From NCBI RefSeq assembly GCF_035917455.1, contig NZ_CP109078.1, forward strand, positions 4,882,001 to 4,946,000: a stretch of DNA of 64,000 nucleotides. The letters are read 5' to 3'. The position numbers were made by a program, and so were the translations under genes. Position 1 is the stretch's first letter, and each line of letters starts with the position of its first letter. This document shows positions 17,520-25,916 of this stretch, one piece after another. The notes beneath the pieces were generated by a model that made no database searches, had not been told where the DNA came from, and saw only the letters and a program-made list of their open reading frames with translations. The DNA comes from Micromonospora sp. NBC_01796 (GTDB taxonomy: Bacteria > Actinomycetota > Actinomycetes > Mycobacteriales > Micromonosporaceae).

Positions 17520-18935
17520 ATGGAATTCCGACTGCTCGGCCCGTTCGAAGCCCGCCACGACGGTCACCCCGTCGACATCGGCAGCCGTCGCCAGGAGCGG
17601 TGCATCCTCGCCGTCCTCCTGCTCGACACGGGCCGCGTGGTCAGCACCGACCGGCTCATCGACCTGCTGTGGAACGGGCGCCCGCCGGTGTCGTTCCGCA
17701 GCGCTGTGCACACGTACATCGGTCGGCTCCGGGCGGCACTGACCCCGTACCGGGTACGGATCATCACGCGCGGGGACGGCTACCTGGTGGAGGCGGAGGG
17801 GCACCGGGTCGACGTGGCGGAGTTCACCCGGCTCACCTCCCTGGCCGGCACGACCACCGACCTGGGTGAACGTGTACGGCTGCTCGACCGGGCGTTGTCG
17901 CTCTGGCGTGGACCGCTGCTCGCCGACACCGCCGACGACGAACTCCGGGAACGGCTGGACGGCCCGATCGAGGAACTCCGGCTGACCGGCATCGAGTCGC
18001 GGGCGCAGGCCCAGCTCGCCCTGGGACAGCACACCCTCGTGGTCGGCGACCTGACCCCGCTGGTCGACCGGTTCCCGACCCGGGAACAGCTCGTCGCGAC
18101 CCTGATGACCGCCCTGTACCGGGCCTCCCGCCAGGCCGACGCGCTGCTGCTCTACCGGACGACCCGGCAACGACTGGTGGACGACCTCGGAGTCGAACCG
18201 GGGCCGAAGCTGCGGGAGGTGCACCAACGGATCCTGCTCGACGACCGCCGACTCGACCGACCCGGTCGGCCCGCGTACGAGGTGCGGGTGCGCGACGAAG
18301 CCCTGCCGTGGAACGTGGGCGGGCATCCGGCGTTGGAGTTCTGCAACACGTTCGCCGGTTGGGGACAGGAGCCGCCGCTGCCCGGTTCGGAATGGCTGCG
18401 CGCGTACCGGACCGTGGCGGTCTGGGCCGGGTACGTCGGACTTCTCGACGACGTCGAGGTGAGCCGGCTGGTCGAACTCGCCCGACGGGACCCCGGTACG
18501 GCAGCCACCGTGCTCGACGAGGTTCGCGCACTGCGTACCCGGTTGTATGCCTGCCTGACCGACCCCGACGACCGGCGGGCGTTCGACGCGGTGGCCCGGT
18601 CCGCGGAGGCCGCCGCGAAAACGCTGGTCTTCGGGCGCGACGTGGACGGCGTCGGGCGGTGGCGCCCGGCCGCCGCCGCGGGCCTGCGATCACCCCTGTA
18701 CGCGGTCGCGTGGAGCGCCGCCGAACTGCTGGCCGATCCGCGCCGGCTCACCATCCGGATGTGCCCCGACCCGCGCTGCGGCTGGCTGTTCCTCGACGAG
18801 ACCGGGCTGCGCCGGTGGTGCAGCCTCGCGGCCTGCGGCCCGTCGGTGCCGACCGTCCCCTGCCGTCCCGCCCGGCAGAGCAACGGCGACCGGTCGGGTT
18901 TCGGGACCTCCGCGAAGTGGGCACCTGGTTGGTGA
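17520..18935 (+). CDS. SARP-type regulator with C-terminal ABATE/CGNR-like domain
   Basis: 471 aa. Residues 1-90 are an OmpR-type winged helix (MEFRLLGPFEARHDG) and 95-245 the BTAD TPR-like domain (RALSLWRGPLLAD, LGVEPGPKLREVHQRIL). Residues about 262-450 look like the ABATE domain (GGHPALEFCNTFAGW) with a terminal Cys cluster (MCPDPRCGWLF...RWCSLAACG) of CGNR zinc fingers, but the CGNR motif itself reads CGPS. The fusion of SARP to CGNR is unusual. ATG 17520 was chosen because it fits the family N-terminus; GTG 17514 is possible. The F420 oxidoreductase follows 28 nt later and is a likely target. Confidence 0.75.
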   Translation: MEFRLLGPFEARHDGHPVDIGSRRQERCILAVLLLDTGRVVSTDRLIDLLWNGRPPVSFRSAVHTYIGRLRAALTPYRVRIITRGDGYLVEAEGHRVDVAEFTRLTSLAGTTTDLGERVRLLDRALSLWRGPLLADTADDELRERLDGPIEELRLTGIESRAQAQLALGQHTLVVGDLTPLVDRFPTREQLVATLMTALYRASRQADALLLYRTTRQRLVDDLGVEPGPKLREVHQRILLDDRRLDRPGRPAYEVRVRDEALPWNVGGHPALEFCNTFAGWGQEPPLPGSEWLRAYRTVAVWAGYVGLLDDVEVSRLVELARRDPGTAATVLDEVRALRTRLYACLTDPDDRRAFDAVARSAEAAAKTLVFGRDVDGVGRWRPAAAAGLRSPLYAVAWSAAELLADPRRLTIRMCPDPRCGWLFLDETGLRRWCSLAACGPSVPTVPCRPARQSNGDRSGFGTSAKWAPGW

Positions 18936-18963
18936 CAACGACCACGACGGCCGGGAGGTCCTG

Positions 18964-19923
18964 GTGACCACGTACGGGTTCCACGCATCGCACGAGCAGC
19001 TTCCGCCGAGCGAGTTGCTGCGTCAGGTCCAGGCAGCGCAGCAGGCGGGGTTCAGCCGGGCGATGTGCTCGGACCACTTCGCCCCGTTCGGCCCCGAGCA
19101 GGGCGAGTCCGGGTTCGCGTGGTCCTGGCTGGGCGCCGCACTGGCCAGCACCGACCTGCCGTTCGGTGTGGTCAACGCACCGGGCCAGCGGTACCACCCG
19201 GCGATCATCGCCCAGGCCGCAGCCACCCTGGCCGAGATGTTCCCGGACCGGTTCTGGATGGCGGTCGGCAGCGGGGAACTGGTCAACGAGCACATCACCG
19301 GCGAACGGTGGCCGGCCAAGGACGAGCGCAACGCCCGCCTGCTCGAATCGGTGCAGATCATGCGGGCCCTGTTCGCGGGCGAGACGGTCAGCCACCGGGG
19401 CCTGGTCACCGTCGACCGGGCGAGACTCTGGACGCTGCCGGCGTCACCCCCGGCGATCTTCGGTGCGGCGGTCACCCCGGAGACCGCCCGGTGGGTCGGC
19501 TCCTGGGCCGACGGACTGATCACCGTGAACCGGCCGGTGGAACAGCTCCGACCGGTGATCGAGGCATACCGCGAGGGCGGTGGCGCGGGCAAGCCGGTCA
19601 AGTTGCAGGTGCACCTGTGCTGGGACCGGGACGAGGAGAAGGCACTGCGGATCGCGCACGAGCAGTGGCGTACCGGGATCCTCGGCAGTGACGTGGCCTG
19701 GGATCTGGCCATGCCGGCCGAGTTCGCCCGCGCCACCGCGTACGTCCGCCCCGACGACATGCGCGAACACGTCCTGATCTCGAACGACCCCGCCCGCCAC
19801 ACCCACTGGCTGAACGAGTACGCCGACCTCGGCTTCGACGAGATCTACCTGCACCACGTAGGCCTCGACCAACGCGACTTCCTCGAGACCTTCGCCACCC
19901 ACGTCCTTCCCGACCTCACCTGA
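18964..19923 (+). CDS. F420-dependent LLM-class oxidoreductase
   Basis: 319 aa TIM-barrel protein of the luciferase-like monooxygenase superfamily in its F420 branch: YGFHASHEQLPPSELL at the N-terminus, MCSDHFAPF, FWMAVGSGELVNEHITG (the phosphate/deazaflavin-binding loop) and the C-terminal LGFDEIYLHHVG. It resembles the TIGR03885 group. F420H2 would be the hydride carrier; the substrate is unknown. The GTG start has GGGAGGT upstream. It shares direction and close spacing with the SARP-CGNR gene. A hairpin terminator follows. Confidence 0.85.
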   Translation: MTTYGFHASHEQLPPSELLRQVQAAQQAGFSRAMCSDHFAPFGPEQGESGFAWSWLGAALASTDLPFGVVNAPGQRYHPAIIAQAAATLAEMFPDRFWMAVGSGELVNEHITGERWPAKDERNARLLESVQIMRALFAGETVSHRGLVTVDRARLWTLPASPPAIFGAAVTPETARWVGSWADGLITVNRPVEQLRPVIEAYREGGGAGKPVKLQVHLCWDRDEEKALRIAHEQWRTGILGSDVAWDLAMPAEFARATAYVRPDDMREHVLISNDPARHTHWLNEYADLGFDEIYLHHVGLDQRDFLETFATHVLPDLT

Positions 19924-19949
19924 CCACCCCCTCCACCCCCAAGATCCGC

Positions 19950-20009
19950 CCTCTTGTAGAGAACGAGGCGCAATCCGGCGAACGATTGCCACTCTTTCTC
20001 TACAAGAGG
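19950..20009. terminator. bidirectional hairpin of a probable dispersed repeat family
   Basis: Perfect 14-bp arms (CCTCTTGTAGAGAA / TTCTCTACAAGAGG) with a 32-nt loop between two convergent genes. Its low GC and its exact form look like a mobile or repeated terminator; I recall similar CTCTTGTAGAGAAAGAG strings in Micromonospora genomes but cannot verify copy number here. Confidence 0.65.
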
Positions 20010-20017
20010 GGCCTGCT

Positions 20018-21124
20018 CTACGGGGTGGGGTGTTCGCGGTCGGCGGTGCGGCCGAGGGCGACCATTCGGAGGGTGTGCTCGCGTCGTCTCAGTAGGAGCA
20101 GCGCGATCAGGAGCGTCAGTAGGGGGACGGTGGCGAGCGCCAACCACTGGGCCGGCACGAGGTAGATCGGGTGACCCATGTTCATGTTGGACACCGCCCA
20201 CCCGTCGAGGGTCTGCTCGACCAGCACGACCAGTGCGACGACCGGTGCGAGCAGGACCGCGATCCGCCGGCGTACCGGTCCGTCCATGGTGGCCACCGTG
20301 ACGAGCAGGGCGAGTACGGCCGCCGCGAGGAACGCCAGGTAGAACATGACCTGGGCGTCGGAACCGGAGGCCAGTTCGAGATTGGGACGCGGCACCTTGT
20401 TGTCGTGCAGGTGGAACACGTAGAACGTCGCGCCGTTCGCGCCGATGTTGTCGCTGGCGAGCCGGTTGATCAGGAAGACCGCGTCGATCGTCGCCAGGGC
20501 CAGCACGATCGTCAGGAGTCGACGGATGCCGAGCACTACGAGCGCGCGGCGACGCGGTGCCCGTACTGTGACCGCGACGGCGGCGACCAGTGCCAGCGGG
20601 ATTTGCCACAGGGCGCTCACGGCTGGTACGGGATCGGTGTCGTACTGCGACGGGACCAGGGCGACCTCGGTGAGCAGTGCCGCCCAGACGAGCACGATCG
20701 CCGGCCGGCGCAGTCCAACCAGCAGGGCGAGGCTGACCGCCGCCCAGGTGCCGACCGGTAACCAGTCGATCGCATCGACTCCGTCGCCACCGTACGGGTA
20801 GTAGCGCTGTCCCAGCGTCGGTGCGAGGTTCGATATCAGGGCGTGGCCGTTCATGGTGAGCAGGGTGAGTGCGGCCAGCAGGCCGGTCACCGCCGCCGCG
20901 TCGGGCCAGGCCCGGTCGGTCAGCCCGTGGGCGGTCCAGCCCAGCCGGGCCCGCAACCCGGCGACGACCAGGTTGGCGGTGTCGCCGATGCCGGGGTGCC
21001 GCTGGCCGGGTCGGGCGTCGTCGAGCAGTACGCCGAGCATCTCGTCCTCGTAGCGGCGGCGGTGCTCCCAGGGGTAGACGGCGAGCAGCCGCCGGTAGCG
21101 GGTCTCCAGATCCCGGCCGGTCAT
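20018..21124 (-). CDS. multi-pass membrane protein paired with PadR regulator
   Basis: 368 aa. A basic cytosolic N-terminus (ETRYRRLLAVYPWEHRRRYEDEMLGVLL) typical of permease-associated proteins downstream of PadR regulators is followed by about seven to eight hydrophobic segments. The start overlaps the padR stop by 4 nt (ATGA), so the pair is translationally coupled. Such pairs often respond to membrane-active compounds; the specific role is unknown. Confidence 0.75.
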   Translation of the reverse strand: MTGRDLETRYRRLLAVYPWEHRRRYEDEMLGVLLDDARPGQRHPGIGDTANLVVAGLRARLGWTAHGLTDRAWPDAAAVTGLLAALTLLTMNGHALISNLAPTLGQRYYPYGGDGVDAIDWLPVGTWAAVSLALLVGLRRPAIVLVWAALLTEVALVPSQYDTDPVPAVSALWQIPLALVAAVAVTVRAPRRRALVVLGIRRLLTIVLALATIDAVFLINRLASDNIGANGATFYVFHLHDNKVPRPNLELASGSDAQVMFYLAFLAAAVLALLVTVATMDGPVRRRIAVLLAPVVALVVLVEQTLDGWAVSNMNMGHPIYLVPAQWLALATVPLLTLLIALLLLRRREHTLRMVALGRTADREHPTP

Positions 21125-21468
21125 CCGACGCCTCCCTCGGCGAGCAGGTCACGGCGGCGCAGCCGGCTGCCGGCCGTGTTCGCGTTGTGCCGCAGGCGGG
21201 CGGCCTCCTCGGCGAGCCGTCGCGCGCCCAGGGCGGTGAGGCGGTAGTAGCGGCGCAGCCGGGACTGCACCACCTCCTCGCGGTCGACCTCGATCAGGCC
21301 CTCGGTCCGGAGCCGGTCGAGTACGGCGTAGAGGGTGCCGGCGCGCAGCTTGACCCGGCCGTCGGAGATCTCCAGGACGTCCCCGATCACGCCGTATCCG
21401 TGCTGGGGTGTCTCGGCCAGCGCGGTGAGAATCAGGAACGTCGGTTCCGTGAGTGGTGGACTACTCAT
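21121..21468 (-). CDS. PadR-family transcriptional regulator
   Basis: 115 aa. Typical PadR winged helix: LTEPTFLILTALAETPQHGYGVIGDV, then LRAGTLYAVLDRLRTEGLIE and the wing RRYYRLTALGARRL. A short C-terminal helix replaces the long one of class I proteins (class s). A perfect palindrome 7 nt upstream of its start is the likely autoregulatory operator. It is co-transcribed with the membrane protein. Confidence 0.9.
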   Translation of the reverse strand: MSSPPLTEPTFLILTALAETPQHGYGVIGDVLEISDGRVKLRAGTLYAVLDRLRTEGLIEVDREEVVQSRLRRYYRLTALGARRLAEEAARLRHNANTAGSRLRRRDLLAEGGVG

Positions 21469-21475
21469 GTCGGCA

Positions 21476-21500
21476 GCATATACCGAGCGACGGTATATGC
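21476..21500. promoter_or_regulatory. PadR operator palindrome
   Basis: Perfect 9-bp inverted repeat GCATATACC-N7-GGTATATGC just upstream of padR. The AT-rich ATATAC/GTATAT form is characteristic of PadR sites, and it overlaps the expected promoter. Confidence 0.75.
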
Positions 21501-21652
21501 AGGGCCCCGAGGCGGCCGACGGTTGATCGCCGGTCCGACGTCAGGGCAGCGCGAAGAGTGAAGTAACTTCAAATTTGCCTTAACTGCGGCTTTTTCGTGT
21601 TGATGCACCGAGCGGCGGTCTTTAGGTTTTCCCTGCGACGGCTACCGCGTTT

Positions 21653-21744
21653 GTCGCGGTTGACCCGCATCTGCCGTCGCGGTTGACCCGCAACTGCCGT
21701 CGCGGTTGACCCGCAACTGCTGTCGCGGTTGACCCGCATCCGCC
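21653..21744 (+). repeat. four tandem 23-bp repeats upstream of the glycoside hydrolase
   Basis: Units at 21653, 21676, 21699 and 21722 share GTCGCGGTTGACCCGCA followed by a variable end. They are head-to-tail with no spacers and end 33 nt before the start codon. Each carries GCGGTTGACCCGC, a partly symmetric core, so they could be an array of protein-binding sites; the TTGACC in each could also act as repeated -35 elements. Confidence 0.75.
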
Positions 21745-21777
21745 AGCGGGCGACGCCGAATGATTCAAGGGAGTTCC

Positions 21778-23421
21778 ATGGGCATCTCACGACGGTCGGT
21801 CCTCGCCTCCGCGCTGGTGGGAGCCGGCCTCGGAGGTTCGGCGTACCTGGCCGGACCGGCGTCGGCGGCCAGCGGACCGGGCGATGTCGTCGGAAAGATC
21901 ACCGTCGGCTACCAGGGCTGGTTCGCGTGCGCCGGCGACGGGGCGCCGATCAACGGCTGGTGGCACTGGAGCGAGAACTGGTCCCAGTCCCCGTCACCGA
22001 GCAACAACGTGATCAAGGGCTGGCCGGACATGCGCGAGTACACGAACGTGTACCGGACCGCGTACCCGAACTTCGGCAACGGGCAGCCGGCGACCCTGTT
22101 CTCCTCGTACGACCAGCAGACCGTCGACACCCACTTCACGTGGATGCAGCAGTACGGCTGCGACACCGCGGCCCTGCAACGCTTCAACCCGAACAGCTCC
22201 GAGGGGCCGACCCGCGACGCCATGGCGGCCAGGGTCCGCAGCGCGGCGGAACGCACCGGGCGCAAGTTCTACATCATGTACGACGTCACGAACTGGACGA
22301 ACATGCAGTCGGAGATCAAGGCCGACTGGACCGGCAAGATGTCCGTCCACACCGGATCGTCGGCGTACGCCCGGCAGAACGGCAAGCCCGTCGTCTGCGT
22401 CTGGGGCTTCGGCTTCAACGACCCCGGCCGCCCGTTCGGCGCGGCGGCCTGCCTCGACGTGGTCAACTGGTTCAAGGCCCAGGGCTGCTACGTCATCGGG
22501 GGTGTGCCGACGCACTGGCGGTCCGGTAACGAGGACTCCCGGCCCGGCTTCGGTGACGTCTACCGCGCCTTCCACATGCTCTCCCCGTGGATGGTCGGGC
22601 GGATCGGCAACACCGCCGACTCGGACCGGTTCTACGCCAACGTCAACCAGGCCGACCAGGCCGACTGTGACGCGAACGGGATCGACTACCAGCCGTGCGT
22701 ACTTCCCGGCGACCTGACCGAGGGCCAGCGGGCGCACGGCGACTTCATGTGGCGGCAGTTCTACAACATGGTCCGGCTCGGCGCCCAGGGCATCTACATC
22801 TCCATGTTCGACGAGTACGGCGAGGGCAACCACATCGCCAAGAACGCCGAGAACGCCTCGATGGTGCCGGTCGGGATCACCATGCCCTCGCTCGACGAGG
22901 ACGGGACCGTGTGCTCCTCCGACTACTACCTGCGGCTCACCGCCGACGGGGGCCGGATGCTCAAGAAGCAGTTGGCGCTGACCGCCACCCGTCCGACCCC
23001 GCCGGTGGTCGGTGGCCCGGTCGTCGGGACCGGGATCAGCCTGCGCTCGCGGGCCAACAACCTCTTCGTCTCGGCCGGCACCGGTGGCGACTCCGCCCTG
23101 ATCGCGAACGCGTCCGGTGCGGGTGCCGCCGAACAGTTCGACCGGGTGGACCTCGGCGACGGCGGGATCGCCCTGCGGTGTCGGGCCAACGGGAAACTGG
23201 TCACCGCCGAGGACGCGGGTGACGGCCCGCTGGTCGCGAACCGTACGGCGGCCGGACCGTGGGAGTCGTTCACCCTGGTGCAGAACCCGAACGGCACGGT
23301 CAGCCTGCTCGCCCGGATCAACAGCAGCTACGTCTGCGCCGAGGGTGGTGGATCGAGCGCGCTGGTCGCCAACCGGACCGCGATCGGCCCCTGGGAACAG
23401 TTCGACCTGATCACCGCCTGA
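21778..23421 (+). CDS. Tat-exported glycoside hydrolase (GH71/GH99-like) with beta-trefoil C-terminus
   Basis: 547 aa. The twin-arginine signal MGISRRSVLASALVGAGLGG is followed by a catalytic (beta/alpha)8 domain (about 35-405: KITVGYQGWFACAGDG, WPDMREYTNVYRTAYP, YIMYDVTNWT, SMFDEYGEGNHI) of the type seen in GH71/GH99-like proteins. A fascin-like beta-trefoil of three repeats follows (about 420-547: SLRSRANNLFVSA, ALRCRANGKLVTAED, SLLARINSSYVCAE). It should be secreted folded and act on a polysaccharide. ATG 21778 has GGGAG; an earlier ATG at 21760 does not. The tandem repeats upstream suggest dedicated regulation. Confidence 0.85.
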   Translation: MGISRRSVLASALVGAGLGGSAYLAGPASAASGPGDVVGKITVGYQGWFACAGDGAPINGWWHWSENWSQSPSPSNNVIKGWPDMREYTNVYRTAYPNFGNGQPATLFSSYDQQTVDTHFTWMQQYGCDTAALQRFNPNSSEGPTRDAMAARVRSAAERTGRKFYIMYDVTNWTNMQSEIKADWTGKMSVHTGSSAYARQNGKPVVCVWGFGFNDPGRPFGAAACLDVVNWFKAQGCYVIGGVPTHWRSGNEDSRPGFGDVYRAFHMLSPWMVGRIGNTADSDRFYANVNQADQADCDANGIDYQPCVLPGDLTEGQRAHGDFMWRQFYNMVRLGAQGIYISMFDEYGEGNHIAKNAENASMVPVGITMPSLDEDGTVCSSDYYLRLTADGGRMLKKQLALTATRPTPPVVGGPVVGTGISLRSRANNLFVSAGTGGDSALIANASGAGAAEQFDRVDLGDGGIALRCRANGKLVTAEDAGDGPLVANRTAAGPWESFTLVQNPNGTVSLLARINSSYVCAEGGGSSALVANRTAIGPWEQFDLITA

Positions 23422-23434
23422 CCCGCAAGTCGGA

Positions 23435-23505
23435 CACCCACCCTCCGGGCAGGCATGGAGAGCGGCTGAGCGGGTACGCCGCACTCCAGCACCGGAGGGT
23501 GGGTG
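23435..23505. promoter_or_regulatory. hairpin overlapping the ribosome site of the next gene
   Basis: A perfect 14-bp inverted repeat (23435-23448 with 23492-23505; core ACCCACCCTCCGG). The right arm contains the GGAGGG ribosome site and ends 3 nt before the ATG at 23509. It can serve as terminator of the hydrolase gene, and when transcribed through would mask the ribosome site of the next gene. Confidence 0.6.
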
Positions 23506-23508
23506 GAG

Positions 23509-24627
23509 ATGTCGAGGGGTGACGAACCGACCATCGGCGTGATCGGGTCGTACGGTGGCCGCAACCTCGGCGACGAGGCGATCCTCACCGGCATCCTCGG
23601 GGACGTGCGCGCCGCCCGCCCGGAGGCGCGGATCATCGTCTTCTCCCGCAACCCCGAGCACACCGCGCACGCGCATCCGGGGGTCGAACCGGCGGCCTGG
23701 GACGGGATCCGGCGGGCCGACTCGGCGGCCACGGTCGCCCGGCTCGACCTGCTGATCCTCGGCGGCGGCGGGATCCTCTACGACAGCGAGGCCCGGCGTT
23801 ACCTGCGGCTGGTCCTGGCCGCACAGGAGCGGGGCCTGCCGGTGTTCACGTACGCGGTGGGTGCGGGTCCGTTGACCGACTCGATCGACTGCTCGATGGT
23901 GCAGCAGAGCCTCGACGGAGCCGTCGGGGTGACCGTACGCGACGACGAGTCGCAGTTGGTGCTCGAGGGGATCGGGGTGAACACCCCGATCACGGTCACC
24001 GCGGACCCCGCCTTCCTGCTCGAACCGGAGGAGTTCCCGGTGGAGTGGCTGCGCCGGGAGGGCGTACGTCCAGGACGGCGGCTGGTCGGGATGAGCGTAC
24101 GGGAGCCGGGGCGGGCCGCCTCCCGCCTCGACGTCGACGGTTACCACCGGCTCCTGGCCCAGATCGGCGACTTCCTGGTCCGGCGGCTGGAGGCGAACGT
24201 CCTGTTCGTCCCGATGGAGCGCGACGACATCAAGCACTCGCACGGGGTCCTGTCCCACATGACCGCACCGGACCGGGGTCGGATCCTGCACGGCGACTAC
24301 TCGCCCCGGCAGCTACTGGGGCTGATGTCGCATTTCGACATGGCAGTCGGGATGCGACTGCACTTCCTGATTTTCGCCGCCATGTCCGGCGTACCGTTCC
24401 TGCCGTTGCCGTACGCGGGAAAGGTCTTCGACTTTGCCCAGCGGATCGGGGTGCCGGCGCTCAGCGGGCTGGCCCGGGAGGTCGAGGGGCCGCTGCTGGC
24501 CGAGGTCGACCAGCTCTGGGACGAGCGGGAGGAACGCGCTGCCGACACCGCCCGCCGGGTCGACGAGGTACGCGAACAGGCCCGGCTCACCAGCCAGCTC
24601 GTGACCCCGCTGCTGAAGGGCCTCTGA
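23509..24627 (+). CDS. polysaccharide pyruvyl transferase family protein (CsaB-like)
   Basis: 372 aa. The N-terminal IGVIGSYGGRNLGDEAILTGIL and LDLLILGGGGILYDSE, and the C-terminal HFDMAVGMRLHFLIFAAMSGVPFLPLPYAGKV, are the conserved blocks of PS_pyruv_trans. Members transfer pyruvate from PEP to sugar hydroxyls of cell-surface polymers, anchoring SLH-type proteins or modifying exopolysaccharide; the acceptor is unknown. No glycan-biosynthesis cluster surrounds it. A GTG at 23503 in frame is an alternative start. The hairpin over the ribosome site may control translation. Confidence 0.85.
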   Translation: MSRGDEPTIGVIGSYGGRNLGDEAILTGILGDVRAARPEARIIVFSRNPEHTAHAHPGVEPAAWDGIRRADSAATVARLDLLILGGGGILYDSEARRYLRLVLAAQERGLPVFTYAVGAGPLTDSIDCSMVQQSLDGAVGVTVRDDESQLVLEGIGVNTPITVTADPAFLLEPEEFPVEWLRREGVRPGRRLVGMSVREPGRAASRLDVDGYHRLLAQIGDFLVRRLEANVLFVPMERDDIKHSHGVLSHMTAPDRGRILHGDYSPRQLLGLMSHFDMAVGMRLHFLIFAAMSGVPFLPLPYAGKVFDFAQRIGVPALSGLAREVEGPLLAEVDQLWDEREERAADTARRVDEVREQARLTSQLVTPLLKGL

Positions 24628-24645
24628 TCGCGGCGGTTCCGACGT

Positions 24646-24852
24646 TCAGGACGCCGGGCCGCGCCAGCGGTAGACCCAGGGCGGGCCGTCGTCCAGGACC
24701 GACTCCAGCTCGTACATCTCGGCCTTGGCCAGGCCGCCCTCGCCGAGGTGCGGGTGGACCAGCGGCGGGCGACCGTGCGCGTCCAACTCGACGGTGACCA
24801 CGCCACCGTCGGCCACCCCGCCCTCCAGCGGTACCTGTGCCGTCGCTCCCAT
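24646..24852 (-). CDS. small acidic hypothetical protein
   Basis: 68 aa (MGATAQVPLEGGVADGGVVTVELD, ending PWVYRWRGPAS). Strand-rich, with no membrane or signal segment. It lies convergent to the pyruvyl-transferase-like gene with an 18-nt gap. Only weak upstream GGTGG supports the start. Plausible but unproven gene. Confidence 0.45.
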   Translation of the reverse strand: MGATAQVPLEGGVADGGVVTVELDAHGRPPLVHPHLGEGGLAKAEMYELESVLDDGPPWVYRWRGPAS

Positions 24853-24936
24853 GCCACCATCTAACCCGCCGGCCGGGACCGCCCGCAGCGGATCGCCCCG
24901 GTCCCGCAGGCCCGCACCGATCGGGGCGGCTCGGGC

Positions 24937-25878
24937 TCAGCCGGTCAGGTCGCGGATCCAGCGCACCTCGGTCGCGCACTCCTGGTAGCCGAACCACTTG
25001 TTGATCGCGAGCATCGGTTCGTTGCCGCTGTCGTTGTTGGTGAACGCCTCGGTGTAGCCGGCCGCGCCGGCCCGGTGCAGCGAGGCGGACTTCGCCAGCT
25101 TCGCCAACCCCCGCCGCCGGTAGGCGCGGCGGGTGCCGGCCATCCCGGACATGTAGCGGGTGTCGCCGTCGGTGATCGCGAGGCTGAACGCGGCCACCTC
25201 GCCGTCCACGGTCACCACCGAGGTGAGTTCCCGGTCGTGCTCCGGGTGCAACCAGTACTGGCTCAACCACACGTCGTAGCTGATCGGCTCGATGTTCACG
25301 TCGTCCGGCTCGTCCATGGCCGCCTCGTTGTCGGCCACCCAGATGCCCCGCAGGTCGTCGCCGAAGCTGGCCCCGGTGCGTACCTCGACGCCGGGCGGGC
25401 AGGACGGCATCGGGGGCAGCGAACCGTCGTCGAGCGCCAGCCGCTGGAAGTGCGCCGAACGGCCACGCCGGTACCCGTTGCGCTCGGCGAATCCGATCGA
25501 CCGGTCGTCGTCCAGGGACCAGCAGAAGTTGGTCCGGGCGTCGAGCCCGGTCACGTACGCCTCACCGGCCGCCAGCAGCGCGCGGCCGGCACCCCGGCCG
25601 CGCCGGTCCGGGTGGACGTAGATGTTCAGGTACGCCTGACCGGGCTCGCTGCTGTCGTAGTAGATCCCGGTCCGCGCACAGCCCAGGAGCTGCCCGTCCG
25701 CCTCGGCCAGCAGCAGCCGGTGGTGCTGGGCTTCGGGCGCGGTCTCCACCTGCCAGCGCAACGCCCGTGGCGTCACCACGAGGTACGGCAACACGGCGCG
25801 CAACACCGACGCGGCGGCCTCGGTATCGGCCTCGGCGGTCGGGCTGTCGAGCCGGAACTCGCGGATCGTCACACTCAT
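24937..25878 (-). CDS. tandem GNAT-family N-acetyltransferase
   Basis: 313 aa with two GNAT folds. The N-terminal one carries the acetyl-CoA loop VHPDRRGRGAGRALL (about 110-125) and the C-terminal one TRRAYRRRGLAKLAKSASL with the terminal GNEPMLAINKWFGYQ. This two-domain layout resembles mycothiol synthase MshD and related actinobacterial acetyltransferases, but the specific MshD residues cannot be checked here. The ATG at 25878 begins the conserved sequence; the longer frame upstream runs through the next gene. Confidence 0.85.
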   Translation of the reverse strand: MSVTIREFRLDSPTAEADTEAAASVLRAVLPYLVVTPRALRWQVETAPEAQHHRLLLAEADGQLLGCARTGIYYDSSEPGQAYLNIYVHPDRRGRGAGRALLAAGEAYVTGLDARTNFCWSLDDDRSIGFAERNGYRRGRSAHFQRLALDDGSLPPMPSCPPGVEVRTGASFGDDLRGIWVADNEAAMDEPDDVNIEPISYDVWLSQYWLHPEHDRELTSVVTVDGEVAAFSLAITDGDTRYMSGMAGTRRAYRRRGLAKLAKSASLHRAGAAGYTEAFTNNDSGNEPMLAINKWFGYQECATEVRWIRDLTG

Positions 25879-25916
25879 GTGCCCGTACGGTACGGACGAA
25901 CCGGGCCGAACGCCCG

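Noticed and set aside
21653-21744. CRISPR array
   Set aside because: The 23-bp units are adjacent with no spacers and no cas genes nearby.
21994-24291. Open frame of 765 codons on the minus strand
   Set aside because: Shadow of the glycoside hydrolase and pyruvyl-transferase-like genes.
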